DNA of 25,720 bases from Ruminococcaceae bacterium UBA7217 (GTDB lineage Bacteria > Bacillota > Clostridia > Oscillospirales > Acutalibacteraceae), in assembly GCA_002490425.1 (NCBI GenBank), contig DKTZ01000059.1, positions 12,884 through 38,603 of the forward strand. Direction: 5' to 3'. The stretch's first letter is position 1; each line of letters starts with the position of its first letter. This document shows positions 15,598 to 24,827 of the stretch, one piece after another. The translations under genes were made by a program, and so were the position numbers. A model generated the notes under the pieces. It was given only the letters and a program-made list of their open reading frames with translations. It was not told where the DNA came from and did not search any database.

Positions 15598-18444
15598 TTG
15601 GAAAAGCTAAAACAATTCGGCAAAAATAATATTTATACATTCGTTACGGGCGGCATCGCAATTTTTGTTATTCTGCTTGTCTATTTTTGTTTTGACATAA
15701 TCCCTTTCGGTGACAGAACTGTTTACCGTATGGATTTATATCACCAGTACGGACCTCTCTTTTCAGAATTATATGACAGATTAACGAGCGGTGAAAGTTT
15801 AATCTATTCTTGGAATTCGGGATTAGGTCTTCCGTTTATAGGCAATTTTTACAACTACCTTTCAAGCCCAATTTCGTTCATTGTTCTTTTGTTCGGTCAC
15901 AAGAATACCTTTGAAGCAGTCGCAACACTGATTGCAATCAAATCCGTTCTATCGGCTATGTCAATGGCTAACTATTTAAAAAAATCACAAAAGCTCAATT
16001 CACCGTTGATTTGCGCTTTCGGTATCCTTTATGCTTTTTCGGGATATTTCATCGCATACTATTGGAACGTAATGTGGATAGACGCTATGTACATTTTGCC
16101 GTTTGTTGTACTTGGCATTGAGAGAATTATAGATAAAGGAAAGTCGGGTCTTTACCTCATTTCTCTTGTATACTGTATTTTTTCTAATTATTACATCGGC
16201 TTTATGGTCTGCATTTTTTCATGTCTTTATTTTATTTACTACTATGTGTGTAGATTTGATGTGCTGAAAGCTAAGAGCAATGAGCTTGAAAGTGAATATT
16301 TCATTGATAAAATGAAAAATCTCTTTATTGTAAACAGCGCTGTTAAATTTGCGGTTGCGTCGCTTTGCGCAGGTCTTATTCTTCTTTTTATGCTTATTCC
16401 TGTTATGTTTGCATTAGGCTCTTCATCTGCTACAAAAGGCATATTTCCAACTGAATTTAAGTTTTATTTTAATATATTTGATTTTCTCGCAAATCATATT
16501 GCAAGTCTTGAGCCAACCATTCGCAGCAGCGGAGATACAGTTTTACCTAATATTTATTGCGGCATACTTACGGTGATGCTTCTTCCCATATATATCCTGT
16601 CAAATAAAATCCCGTCCAAAGAAAAAATTGCGTCCACTGTCCTTTTGATAATAATGTTTTTTAGCTTTAACATTAATTATCTTAACTTTGTTTGGCACGG
16701 ATTTCATTTTCCGAATGACTTGCCGTACAGGCAGTCGTTTATGTATTCCTTTATTCTCGTTGTGCTTGCATTTAAAGCAATTAAATATATTGAATTTACT
16801 GACAGGAAAACAATTATCGCTTCAGGCGGAGGTTTAGCACTGTTTGTTGTTTTAGTTCAGGAAATTACATCTAAAAATGCAAACGATACGTCTATTTACC
16901 TTACTCTTGCATTTATTTTGTTATATACTGTAGTTTTAGGTCTTCTTCAAAGCAAAAAAAATCAGGCCTTTGCGCTCTCTGTAATGATTGCCTGTTCAGT
17001 TACTGCCGAAGCCGTTTCTGCAAGTACCGACCATTATGTGGCAAATCAAACTAAATCGTCTTTTACAATTGATTATGACGATTTTAAGAATATTCAGTCA
17101 ACAGTTCATTCAGAAAATAAGGATTTATTTTTCCGTGAAGAGACAACAAAATCAAGAGCAAGAATGGACCCTTGTTGGTTTGATTATAACGGTGTTTCAG
17201 TATTCTCATCCATGGCTTATGAAAAGGTTGCAAATTTACAAAAGAGCCTCGGGATGTACGGTAACAAAATAAACAGTTACACCTATAATCCTCAGACTCC
17301 CGTCTACAATTCCTTATTCTCATTAAAATATATTTATGACAAGAACAACTACATCGGTGAAAACAGTTATTATAGAAAAGTAGCGGAAAATAATACATTT
17401 TCTGCTTTTGAAAATCCGTATTTTTTAAATATTGCTTTCCCTGTGTCACAGTCTGTTATAAATTTCAATGCTGATGAAAGAAAAAATCCCGTCGCAGTTC
17501 AGGAAGAACTGTTTGAGTCAGTTACGGGCATAAGCGGACTGTTCAACAGAATTTACGACTATGAAATTCTTTACAGCAATCTAATGACCGTTGCTGAATT
17601 TGAAAAGGAAAATGAAACCTTTAGACTTTCTAAGCTTGAAACAGGAAGTAAGGCGGCGGCTACAATACTTTTCCCATCGCCTGTTGACGGTAATGTATAT
17701 ATTTATGTTTCCTCAAGAAATGTTGATAATGTAGTTGTATATTCACCTGTAATTCAAAACACTATGACCGTTTCGGATGGGTATATTCTTGATTTAGGCA
17801 AACACAAAATCGGTGAAGAGATTTCGGTTGAAATTCCTTTAAAAGATGATGCAGCATACGCTCAGCTTGAATTTTGCGCATTCACTATTGACGAAGAAAA
17901 ATTTACTCAAGGTTATGAAAAACTGAAAGACGGTCAAATTGAATACGAAGCATTTGACGAAACATACATTAGGGGTAAATATACTGCTGAAGATAATGAA
18001 ATACTTTTCACATCAATTCCTTATGACAGAAGCTGGAATGTGTATATTGACGGTAAAAAAGTGTCAAAAGACAGTATTGTTAAGATCTCAGATGCACTAT
18101 TGGGAATAAAGACAGAATCCGGTACTCACGAAATCGTTTTCAAATATGAAATTCCGTGCTACACTCTTTGTATCGGAATTTCGGCAGGGTTTACTGTACT
18201 GATTCTCATAATTTATATACTAAAATGGCGCAAACTTCTGTTCTTTAAAAATTCAAAGAATATTTGGCAAAGAACAGATAATACAGATGATGAACTGACG
18301 GAAGACATTTATCCTTGTGATTTTATTGACCTTGAAGCGCTTCAGGAAAAAATCAAAGACATAGATAATGATGACGTTATTAAAGAAAACTACGATGACG
18401 ATGACGATGGCAATGACCAAGACAACAGTCAAAACGGTAATTAA
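15598..18444 (+). CDS. YfhO-family polytopic membrane protein
   Basis: Large multi-spanning membrane protein of the YfhO family, GT-C-like in layout. Bacillus and Listeria YfhO act with a polyprenyl-phosphate glycosyltransferase in decorating lipoteichoic acid; the same job here is inference. The N-terminal loop PFGDRTVYRMDLYHQYGPLF and WNSGLGLPF are family-typical. About a dozen hydrophobic helices cover residues 20-480, an extracytoplasmic domain of about 370 residues follows (with IPYDRSWNVYIDGKKV), and a last helix lies near 860-880. The tail is acidic (DDDDDGNDQD). The start is TTG at 15598 (948 aa) with GGAG 8 nt upstream; codons further up precede the transcription start. It is divergent from spoIIIAA. 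Confidence 0.85.
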   Translation: MEKLKQFGKNNIYTFVTGGIAIFVILLVYFCFDIIPFGDRTVYRMDLYHQYGPLFSELYDRLTSGESLIYSWNSGLGLPFIGNFYNYLSSPISFIVLLFGHKNTFEAVATLIAIKSVLSAMSMANYLKKSQKLNSPLICAFGILYAFSGYFIAYYWNVMWIDAMYILPFVVLGIERIIDKGKSGLYLISLVYCIFSNYYIGFMVCIFSCLYFIYYYVCRFDVLKAKSNELESEYFIDKMKNLFIVNSAVKFAVASLCAGLILLFMLIPVMFALGSSSATKGIFPTEFKFYFNIFDFLANHIASLEPTIRSSGDTVLPNIYCGILTVMLLPIYILSNKIPSKEKIASTVLLIIMFFSFNINYLNFVWHGFHFPNDLPYRQSFMYSFILVVLAFKAIKYIEFTDRKTIIASGGGLALFVVLVQEITSKNANDTSIYLTLAFILLYTVVLGLLQSKKNQAFALSVMIACSVTAEAVSASTDHYVANQTKSSFTIDYDDFKNIQSTVHSENKDLFFREETTKSRARMDPCWFDYNGVSVFSSMAYEKVANLQKSLGMYGNKINSYTYNPQTPVYNSLFSLKYIYDKNNYIGENSYYRKVAENNTFSAFENPYFLNIAFPVSQSVINFNADERKNPVAVQEELFESVTGISGLFNRIYDYEILYSNLMTVAEFEKENETFRLSKLETGSKAAATILFPSPVDGNVYIYVSSRNVDNVVVYSPVIQNTMTVSDGYILDLGKHKIGEEISVEIPLKDDAAYAQLEFCAFTIDEEKFTQGYEKLKDGQIEYEAFDETYIRGKYTAEDNEILFTSIPYDRSWNVYIDGKKVSKDSIVKISDALLGIKTESGTHEIVFKYEIPCYTLCIGISAGFTVLILIIYILKWRKLLFFKNSKNIWQRTDNTDDELTEDIYPCDFIDLEALQEKIKDIDNDDVIKENYDDDDDGNDQDNSQNGN

Positions 18445-18462
18445 ACAGAATAATAAATGATA

Positions 18463-18494
18463 AAAAATGCAGGCAAAACGCCTGCATTTTTACT
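18463..18494. terminator. Bidirectional terminator between yfhO-like gene and uvrA
   Basis: A perfect 8-bp stem ATGCAGGC/GCCTGCAT (18467-18474 and 18480-18487) with loop AAAAC is flanked by A-tracts on the left and T-tracts on the right. It therefore reads as an intrinsic terminator on both strands and serves the two converging genes. Confidence 0.88.
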
Positions 18495-18510
18495 GCATTT
18501 ATAAGAATGC

Positions 18511-21330
18511 TTATAATATTTTTTTCAAATACTGTCCTGTATAGGATTTTTTACATTTGGCTATTTTTTCGGGCGTACCCTCTGCAACGATTGTTCCGCC
18601 TCTGTCGCCGCCCTCAGGACCTAAATCAATTATGTGATCAGCAGATTTAATAACATCAAGGTTGTGCTCAATCACAATTACTGTGTTACCTGCATCGACA
18701 AGACGCTGTAAAACATCAATGAGCTTGTGAACGTCTGCTGTATGAAGACCTGTTGTTGGTTCGTCAAGAATATAAACAGTTTTGCCTGTTGAACGCTTTG
18801 AAAGCTCCGTTGACAGCTTTACCCTCTGCGCTTCACCGCCCGAAAGAGTTGTAGCGGACTGACCGAGTTTAATGTAACCTAGTCCTACTTCGGTTATTGT
18901 CTTTAACTTTTCACGGATTCTCGGCTGACTGTCAAAGAAAACGAGCGCCTCATCAACAGTCATATCAAGCACTTCAGAGATATTCTTACCCTTGTATTTT
19001 ACCTCAAGAGTTTCTCGGTTGTATCTTGCACCTTTGCACACATCGCACGGAACGTACACATCAGCCAAAAAGTGCATTTCAATTTTTTTGATTCCGTCAC
19101 CCTGACACGCTTCGCACCTGCCGCCTTTTACGTTAAATGAATAGCGGCTTGCGGTATAGCCTCTAATTTTTGACTCCTGTGTTGCGGCGAAAAGATTTCG
19201 TATATCAGTAAATACTCCTGTGTACGTTGCAGGATTAGAACGTGGAGTTCTGCCGATTGGCGACTGGTCGATATTTATAACCTTATCCGCATTCTCAATC
19301 CCTAAAATTTCGGAAAATTTTCCTAAAGGTTTCTTTGCACCGTTCAGTTCATTTGCAAGGCATTTATAAAGCACCTCGTTGACAAGTGAAGATTTGCCTG
19401 AACCTGATACGCCCGTTACGCACGTAAATGTACCAAGAGGAAAAGTAACATTTAAATTCTTTAAGTTATTTTCTTTAGCGCCGATAACTTTAAGACAGTT
19501 GCCGTTACCCTTGCGCCTAACATTTGGCACAGGGATTTTTTTTGTACCCGAAAGGTACTGCCCTGTTATTGACTCCTTGCAGTTCATAATATCCTCAGAA
19601 GTACCTGCGCAAATCACTTCACCGCCGTGAATTCCTGCACCTGGGCCGATATCAACTATAAAATCTGCTTCTCGCATTGTGTCCTCATCGTGCTCAACAA
19701 CTATTAAAGTATTTCCCAAATCTCTTAAATGCTTTAAAGTGCCTAAAAGCTTATCGTTATCCCTTTGGTGCAAGCCTATGCTTGGCTCGTCAAGTATATA
19801 GAGCACGCCCATAAGAGAAGAACCGATTTGAGTTGCAAGACGGATTCTCTGACTTTCTCCACCCGAAAGTGTGCCCGAAGAACGTGAAAGAGTTAAATAT
19901 TCAAGGCCGACGCTTTGAAGAAAATTAAGTCTAGAAATAATCTCTTTTATGATAGATTCACCTATGATTTTATCACGATTTGAAAGATTTAGATTTTCTA
20001 TATATTCTATTGCTTTGGTTACGGAAAGACGGCAAAACTCGTCAATATTTTTCTCGCCTACCGTCACAGAAAGTACCTCGGGCTTAAGCCTTGAGCCTTT
20101 GCACGCAGGGCATTCGCAGGTTGTCATTACCTGTTCAATTTCCCAGCGAGCCCAATCGCTTTTTGCCTCTTTATAACGGCGCTCCATATTGTTTACAAGT
20201 CCCTCAAAGGTGTTTGAATAAACACCCGTCCCGTAAAGAGTAGGGCGCTTCATTTCAAGCTTTTCTTCAGTTCCGTAAAGAAGCGCATTGATTCCCTCGT
20301 CTGAAATATTCTTAAGAGGAGTATCAAGAGTAAAGCCGTATTTTTTACCGAGCGCTTTATAATACATTTCGGCTATAGTACCCGAATCCGCTTTACTCCA
20401 ACCGCTTGCACAAATGCCACCGTTTGAAATTGACAAATTTCGATTCGGCATAATAAGGTCGGGACTCACTTTGAGAAAAACACCGAGTCCGGAACATTTT
20501 TCACAAGCGCCAAACGGATTATTAAAAGAAAACATACGGGGCGAAAGCTCATCAATGCTTATTCCGTGCTCGGGGCAAGCATAATTAAGCGAATAAAGAT
20601 GTTCCTTTTCACCTATAACATCAATTATTACATTTCCATCTGATTCTTTGGTTGCCGTTTCAATTGAATCGGCAAGACGGGAACGGATTTCATCCTTAAG
20701 CACAAGTCGGTCAACAATTATTTCAATGTTGTGCTTATTTTGCTTTTTAAGCTTAATTTCGTCCGACAGGTCATACAGCTCACCGTCAATTCTCGCCCTT
20801 ACAAAGCCCTCTTTTTTAGCGTGTTCAAGCTCTTTTACGTGCTCACCCTTTTTAGCACGGACAATCGGCGCTAAAACCTGAATTTTTGTTCCTGTCGGAT
20901 ATTCAAAAACAGTGTCAACAATTTGGTCAACGGTTTGCTGTTTAATCTCTCTTCCGCAAACGGGACAGTGCGGAACGCCAACACGCGCGTACAAAAGTCT
21001 TAAATAGTCATAAATTTCCGTAACCGTTCCGACAGTTGAGCGTGGATTCTTGGATGTTGTTTTTTGGTCGATTGAAATTGCGGGAGAAAGTCCGTCAATC
21101 GATTCAACATTCGGCTTGTCCATTTGTCCTAAAAACATTCGAGCATATGATGAGAGTGATTCAATATACCTTCTCTGCCCTTCTGCATATATTGTGTCGA
21201 AAGCAAGCGATGACTTGCCGGAACCCGAAAGACCCGTAAAGACAACGAGCTTATCTCTCGGAATTTCAATATCAATGTTTTTAAGATTGTTTTCTTTTGC
21301 ACCTTTAATTACAATTTTGTTGTTATACAT
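18511..21330 (-). CDS. uvrA: Excinuclease ABC subunit A
   Basis: Damage-recognition ATPase of nucleotide excision repair; a UvrA dimer loads UvrB at lesions. Two ABC modules are present: Walker A GLSGSGKS at 33-40 with signature LSGGESQRIRLATQIGSSL, and Walker A GVSGSGKSSLVNE with signature LSGGEAQRVKLSTELSK. Zinc-binding CPVCGREI (first module) and CEACQGDG...CDVCKGARY (second module) are visible. The 939 aa length is full. GGAG lies 5 nt before the ATG, 10 nt after uvrB, so the two form one operon expected to be SOS-controlled. Confidence 0.98.
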   Translation of the reverse strand: MYNNKIVIKGAKENNLKNIDIEIPRDKLVVFTGLSGSGKSSLAFDTIYAEGQRRYIESLSSYARMFLGQMDKPNVESIDGLSPAISIDQKTTSKNPRSTVGTVTEIYDYLRLLYARVGVPHCPVCGREIKQQTVDQIVDTVFEYPTGTKIQVLAPIVRAKKGEHVKELEHAKKEGFVRARIDGELYDLSDEIKLKKQNKHNIEIIVDRLVLKDEIRSRLADSIETATKESDGNVIIDVIGEKEHLYSLNYACPEHGISIDELSPRMFSFNNPFGACEKCSGLGVFLKVSPDLIMPNRNLSISNGGICASGWSKADSGTIAEMYYKALGKKYGFTLDTPLKNISDEGINALLYGTEEKLEMKRPTLYGTGVYSNTFEGLVNNMERRYKEAKSDWARWEIEQVMTTCECPACKGSRLKPEVLSVTVGEKNIDEFCRLSVTKAIEYIENLNLSNRDKIIGESIIKEIISRLNFLQSVGLEYLTLSRSSGTLSGGESQRIRLATQIGSSLMGVLYILDEPSIGLHQRDNDKLLGTLKHLRDLGNTLIVVEHDEDTMREADFIVDIGPGAGIHGGEVICAGTSEDIMNCKESITGQYLSGTKKIPVPNVRRKGNGNCLKVIGAKENNLKNLNVTFPLGTFTCVTGVSGSGKSSLVNEVLYKCLANELNGAKKPLGKFSEILGIENADKVINIDQSPIGRTPRSNPATYTGVFTDIRNLFAATQESKIRGYTASRYSFNVKGGRCEACQGDGIKKIEMHFLADVYVPCDVCKGARYNRETLEVKYKGKNISEVLDMTVDEALVFFDSQPRIREKLKTITEVGLGYIKLGQSATTLSGGEAQRVKLSTELSKRSTGKTVYILDEPTTGLHTADVHKLIDVLQRLVDAGNTVIVIEHNLDVIKSADHIIDLGPEGGDRGGTIVAEGTPEKIAKCKKSYTGQYLKKIL

Positions 21331-21340
21331 TTCTACTCCG

Positions 21341-23290
21341 TTATTTTTCTGATTTTAGTTTTTCAATTTTATCTCTTAACATAGCCGCATGCTCAAATTC
21401 AAGAATTTTAGCTGCCGCTTTCATTTCCTCGGTAAGAACAGCAATAAGCTTTTGCTTTTCTTCACGGGACATTCGCTTGCCCGATTTATCTTTCTTAGAT
21501 ATTTCAAGAATATCCCTAACATCCTTTTTAATGGTTTTCGGTACTATTCCGTTGAGCTTATTAAATTCCATCTGCTTATTTCTGCGCCGGTAGGTTTCGG
21601 TTATGGCACGCTCCATTGACGGAGTGACAGAGTCGGCATACATTATTACTTTGCCGCTTTCGTTTCGTGCCGCACGGCCGATAATCTGAATAAGAGAGGT
21701 TTCGGAACGTAAAAATCCCTCTTTGTCAGCATCAAGAATAGCAATAAGCGAAACCTCGGGTATATCAAGACCTTCTCTGAGAAGATTGATACCTACTAAT
21801 ACATCAAACTCGCCTAAACGCAAATCACGGATAAGCTCCATTCGCTCAATTGTATCAATATCGTAATGCATATATTTTACTTTTATGCCGTGACCGGAGA
21901 GGTAGTCTGTCAGGTTTTCTGCCATCTTTTTAGTAAGAGTAGTCACAAGTACACGTTCTTTTCGCTCAACTCTTATATTGATTTCGGAAATTAAATCATC
22001 AATTTGCCCGTCTGTTCCCCTAACCTCAATTTCAGGGTCAAGAAGTCCCGTAGGTCTTATTACCTGCTCGGCTGTGCAAACGCTCTTTTCCATTTCAAAT
22101 GGTCCCGGCGTTGCACTTACAAATATTTTCTGCCCAACCTTGTCATAAAATTCGTCAAAGGTTAACGGGCGGTTATCGTAAGCTGAGGGCAATCTAAAAC
22201 CGAAATTTATCAGACTTTCCTTTCTCGAACGGTCGCCGCCGTACATTGCCCTTACTTGCGGAATTGTTACGTGAGATTCATCGACAAATAAAATGAAATC
22301 GTCAGGGAAATAGTCCAAAAGCGTAAACGGCGGGTCGCCCGGCTTTCTGCCTGACATTACAGCAGAGTAGTTTTCAATTCCCTTGCAAAATCCCGTTTCA
22401 CGAAGCATTTCCATATCATATTCAGTACGCTGTCTGATTCTCTGAGCCTCAATAAGCTTACCTTGCTTTTCAAATTCTGCAACGGAATGTTCCATTTCCT
22501 CAGTAATTTGTGCAAGCGAACGTTCAAGCTTATCAGGTGAAATAACATAGTGCGAAGCAGGATAAACTGCAACGTGAGAAACAGTATTTTTAACAACGCC
22601 CGTCAGCGGATTAACCTCACAAATTCTGTCAACCTCATCGCCGAAAAACTCAATTCTGACGGCAGTATCACTTGAATAAACCGGAAAAATCTCTATAATA
22701 TCGCCCTTAACTCTGAATTTATTACGGATAAAATTTATATCATTGCGCTCATACTGCATTGAAACCAGCTTTTTAATTACATCGTCACGGCTGATTTGTG
22801 TACCCGTGCGCAGGGATAAAACCATATTTCGGTAATCAATAGGGTCGCCGAGAGAGTAAATGCAGGAAACGCTCGCAACAATAATAACATCACGCCGTTC
22901 CGACAGAGCAGATGTAGCAGAGTGACGCAGTTTGTCAATTTCATCGTTTATTGAAGAGTCTTTTTCAATATAAGTGTCAGTTGTGGCAATATATGCCTCA
23001 GGCTGATAATAATCGTAATAAGATACAAAGTACTCAACAGCATTTTCAGGGAAGAACTCACGAAATTCTGAGCAAAGCTGTGCCGCAAGCGTTTTGTTGT
23101 GAGCAAGCACAAGAGTAGGTCTGTTAACCTTTTCTATAATATTAGCCATTGTAAAGGTTTTACCGCTGCCTGTTACGCCGAGCAATACCTGTTCTTTTGC
23201 ACCGTTTTTAAGCCCTTGAACAAGCGTGTCAATGGCTGCCGGCTGGTCGCCCATCGGCTTAAATTTTGAATGTAAAACAAACTTGTCCAA
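21341..23290 (-). CDS. uvrB: Excinuclease ABC subunit B
   Basis: Helicase-like damage-verification subunit of nucleotide excision repair. The start is TTG at 23290 (649 aa), because GAAGGAGG lies 7 nt upstream; longer in-frame starts would run through the promoter. Walker A GVTGSGKT is at 38-45, the DNA-strand-separating beta-hairpin region YYDYYQPEAYIATTDTYIEK lies near residue 90, and helicase motifs include FVDESH, QIIGRAARN and a final UVR domain (EFEHAAMLRDKIEKL) that contacts UvrC. Length is normal. Confidence 0.98.
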   Translation of the reverse strand: MDKFVLHSKFKPMGDQPAAIDTLVQGLKNGAKEQVLLGVTGSGKTFTMANIIEKVNRPTLVLAHNKTLAAQLCSEFREFFPENAVEYFVSYYDYYQPEAYIATTDTYIEKDSSINDEIDKLRHSATSALSERRDVIIVASVSCIYSLGDPIDYRNMVLSLRTGTQISRDDVIKKLVSMQYERNDINFIRNKFRVKGDIIEIFPVYSSDTAVRIEFFGDEVDRICEVNPLTGVVKNTVSHVAVYPASHYVISPDKLERSLAQITEEMEHSVAEFEKQGKLIEAQRIRQRTEYDMEMLRETGFCKGIENYSAVMSGRKPGDPPFTLLDYFPDDFILFVDESHVTIPQVRAMYGGDRSRKESLINFGFRLPSAYDNRPLTFDEFYDKVGQKIFVSATPGPFEMEKSVCTAEQVIRPTGLLDPEIEVRGTDGQIDDLISEINIRVERKERVLVTTLTKKMAENLTDYLSGHGIKVKYMHYDIDTIERMELIRDLRLGEFDVLVGINLLREGLDIPEVSLIAILDADKEGFLRSETSLIQIIGRAARNESGKVIMYADSVTPSMERAITETYRRRNKQMEFNKLNGIVPKTIKKDVRDILEISKKDKSGKRMSREEKQKLIAVLTEEMKAAAKILEFEHAAMLRDKIEKLKSEK

Positions 23291-23307
23291 GTAACTGCCT
23301 CCTTCAA

Positions 23308-23321
23308 TAAACATTTGTTCG
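23308..23321 (-). promoter_or_regulatory. LexA (DinR) box of the uvrBA operon
   Basis: Minus strand CGAACAAATGTTTA (23321-23308) matches 13 of 14 positions of the Gram-positive SOS operator CGAACRNRYGTTYC. It lies just downstream of the -10 box, where LexA would block transcription. Confidence 0.85.
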
Positions 23322-23332
23322 ATTGCATTGAT

Positions 23333-23361
23333 ATTATATAACATTTTTTTCAAAAAAACAA
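23333..23361 (-). promoter_or_regulatory. Sigma-A-type promoter of uvrB-uvrA
   Basis: The minus strand has TTGTTT (23361-23356), a 17-nt spacer and a perfect TATAAT (23338-23333). It is followed closely by the LexA box, and its -35 element falls in the U-tract of the upstream gene's terminator. Confidence 0.75.
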
Positions 23362-23398
23362 GTAGCTGCATAAAATTCCTAAGAAAATTATACAGCTA
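23350..23398 (-). terminator. Intrinsic terminator after the sdpI-like gene
   Basis: Minus strand arms TAGCTGTATAATTTT (23398-23384) and AATTTTATGCAGCTA (23377-23363) pair at 12 of 15 positions and are followed by CTTGTTTTTTT. The stem is AT-rich, so strength is uncertain, but position and U-tract fit the end of the sdpR-sdpI operon. Confidence 0.6.
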
Positions 23399-23429
23399 TT
23401 TTCGTAATATATTCGCTAAAATTTTTTGT

Positions 23430-24509
23430 TTACTTTTGCGCCATAATTAAATTGTAAAGTTCTTTGGTTTCGTCAGCAGTTTTTCCGTTTACAACAAGTA
23501 TTTTACCGTCAACTCGCATTACTACGCAGGAGTCGCTTTTATTATAAGAATAGAGAGTATAATCGCCGAACTCATCATTTCGAAAATTGCCCAGTGAAAG
23601 TCTTGCTGAGCCAAGACCGTTAGTGCGATTACCTTTATCAAATGTATCACGGTATTCTGCATTTTCAATTTTATCGCAGTCTATTTGCAAATCGCTCCAA
23701 TAGTCAGCTTCAATTTTAAGCGTGTTTTCCTTAACTTGATACTCAACATCACCGGTAAACATAAGGAGTGACGCAGCTATAACAATAAGTGTACCGATAA
23801 TAAGACTGATTACTGCAACGATTTTCTCGCCCTTGCTTTTCGGAGCAGATTTATAAGAAATGCCCGATTTTATATGCTTTTTGTAAATTGAGTAAGAATA
23901 AACAATAGGAGCGATTATAAGCGTCATAATTATTACTGATGCTATCGGAATCACGAGCTTATCAGGTAATAATACCGAAGCTATAAGAATCAAGCCGCCG
24001 AAGAACCATATCTTTCCTGCAAATCTATGCGTTTTGTCCCAATTTTCCTCATTGTTAAGCGTCCAATATACCTTTACGCCAAAGGTGCTGTTCTGCTTAA
24101 CTTTCGGCAAATAATTTCCCATTACAGCGAACGGCACACCGAGCATTAAAGGCATAAGAAACATCGGATTGAATTTTTTGCCGAATGCTACGCTGTACAT
24201 AAGCGTATTGACAAAAATTGATATAAAAGGCACTATCCAAAAAATCATACCTAATGCTTTTTTATTTTGCTCTTTTTGGTTTTTGTCAAAAGATGTTGCA
24301 ATCAGGCAAACCCAATGCAGTATTAAAATGATAATCGGTAACCCAAATACGCAAAAGGCTTTATTTGAAGTCCCGTCTGCATTTCCGTCAATTCCCCAGT
24401 GAATAAACATTGTATCAGGCAATTTATCCCAAAGAATGATACCGAATAATGCGGGAAGCAGTGTTAAAAGTGACGACATAACCGCTTTTATTTTATTGTT
24501 TTTAATCAT
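23430..24509 (-). CDS. SdpI/DUF1648-family membrane protein with C-terminal extension
   Basis: Membrane protein resembling SdpI, the Bacillus subtilis immunity protein that binds the SdpC killing toxin and sequesters the repressor SdpR. An N-terminal DUF1648-like part contains LWDKLPDTMFIHWG and a glycine/asparagine-rich loop. The SdpI-like part has FGVKVYWTLNNEENWDKTHR and several helices; in all about eight hydrophobic segments are seen. After the last helix (near residue 255) about 100 residues form a soluble domain resembling a small PH-type domain. At 359 aa it is much longer than SdpI (about 207 aa). The ATG at 24509 has GGGG 9 nt upstream and overlaps the regulator's stop by 8 nt. No toxin gene is visible, so true immunity is not shown. 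Confidence 0.8.
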   Translation of the reverse strand: MIKNNKIKAVMSSLLTLLPALFGIILWDKLPDTMFIHWGIDGNADGTSNKAFCVFGLPIIILILHWVCLIATSFDKNQKEQNKKALGMIFWIVPFISIFVNTLMYSVAFGKKFNPMFLMPLMLGVPFAVMGNYLPKVKQNSTFGVKVYWTLNNEENWDKTHRFAGKIWFFGGLILIASVLLPDKLVIPIASVIIMTLIIAPIVYSYSIYKKHIKSGISYKSAPKSKGEKIVAVISLIIGTLIVIAASLLMFTGDVEYQVKENTLKIEADYWSDLQIDCDKIENAEYRDTFDKGNRTNGLGSARLSLGNFRNDEFGDYTLYSYNKSDSCVVMRVDGKILVVNGKTADETKELYNLIMAQK

Positions 24510-24777
24510 TGTCATTATCCCCTTTCAAATCGGCAAGCCATAGCATCGTTTCTTCTAAAACAGATGTATTGATTTGATAATAAATGAACTGTCCTTCACG
24601 TGTATCTCTTACTAAATCAGCGTCCTTCAAAACAGATAAATGCCGTGAAATCGAAGCACCTGTAACGGGAAAATGTTCGCAAATTTCACCGGCTGACATT
24701 CTGCCCTTTTTCAGCATATTCAGAATTTCACGTCTTATTGGGTCTGAAAGAGCCTTCAAAGTTTCCTGTAAGCCCAT
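24502..24777 (-). CDS. ArsR-family repressor, SdpR-like
   Basis: Small winged-helix transcription factor of 91 residues. The core is LSDPIRREILNMLKKG (10-25), the recognition helix region SAGEICEHFPVTGASISRHL (28-47) and the wing EGQFIYYQIN (61-70). The ELCVC-type metal-binding motif of ArsR/SmtB is absent (a single Cys in the HTH), so metal sensing is unlikely; the SdpR branch, in which the partner SdpI controls the repressor, fits better. It is overlapped by the SdpI-like gene and has a perfect inverted repeat at its own promoter. Confidence 0.88.
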   Translation of the reverse strand: MGLQETLKALSDPIRREILNMLKKGRMSAGEICEHFPVTGASISRHLSVLKDADLVRDTREGQFIYYQINTSVLEETMLWLADLKGDNDND

Positions 24778-24800
24778 ATATTCATCTCTCTTTCATAGTA

Positions 24801-24823
24801 TTAACATTTAACCTAAATGTTAA
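24801..24823. promoter_or_regulatory. Operator: perfect inverted repeat before the sdpR-like gene
   Basis: TTAACATTTA, a 3-nt centre (ACC) and TAAATGTTAA form a perfect 10-bp dyad. It lies just downstream of the TATAAT of the gene's promoter, where a bound ArsR-type dimer would block initiation, so autorepression is the simplest reading. Confidence 0.75.
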
Positions 24824-24827
24824 ATAT

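Noticed and set aside
16988..17449. Overlapping plus and minus ORFs within the yfhO-like gene
   Set aside because: They are alternative frames of a long, well-supported coding region without independent start signals.
23291..23371. Longer uvrB start codons
   Set aside because: They lie within the promoter and LexA box; the TTG at 23290 has a consensus ribosome binding site and gives a normal-length UvrB.
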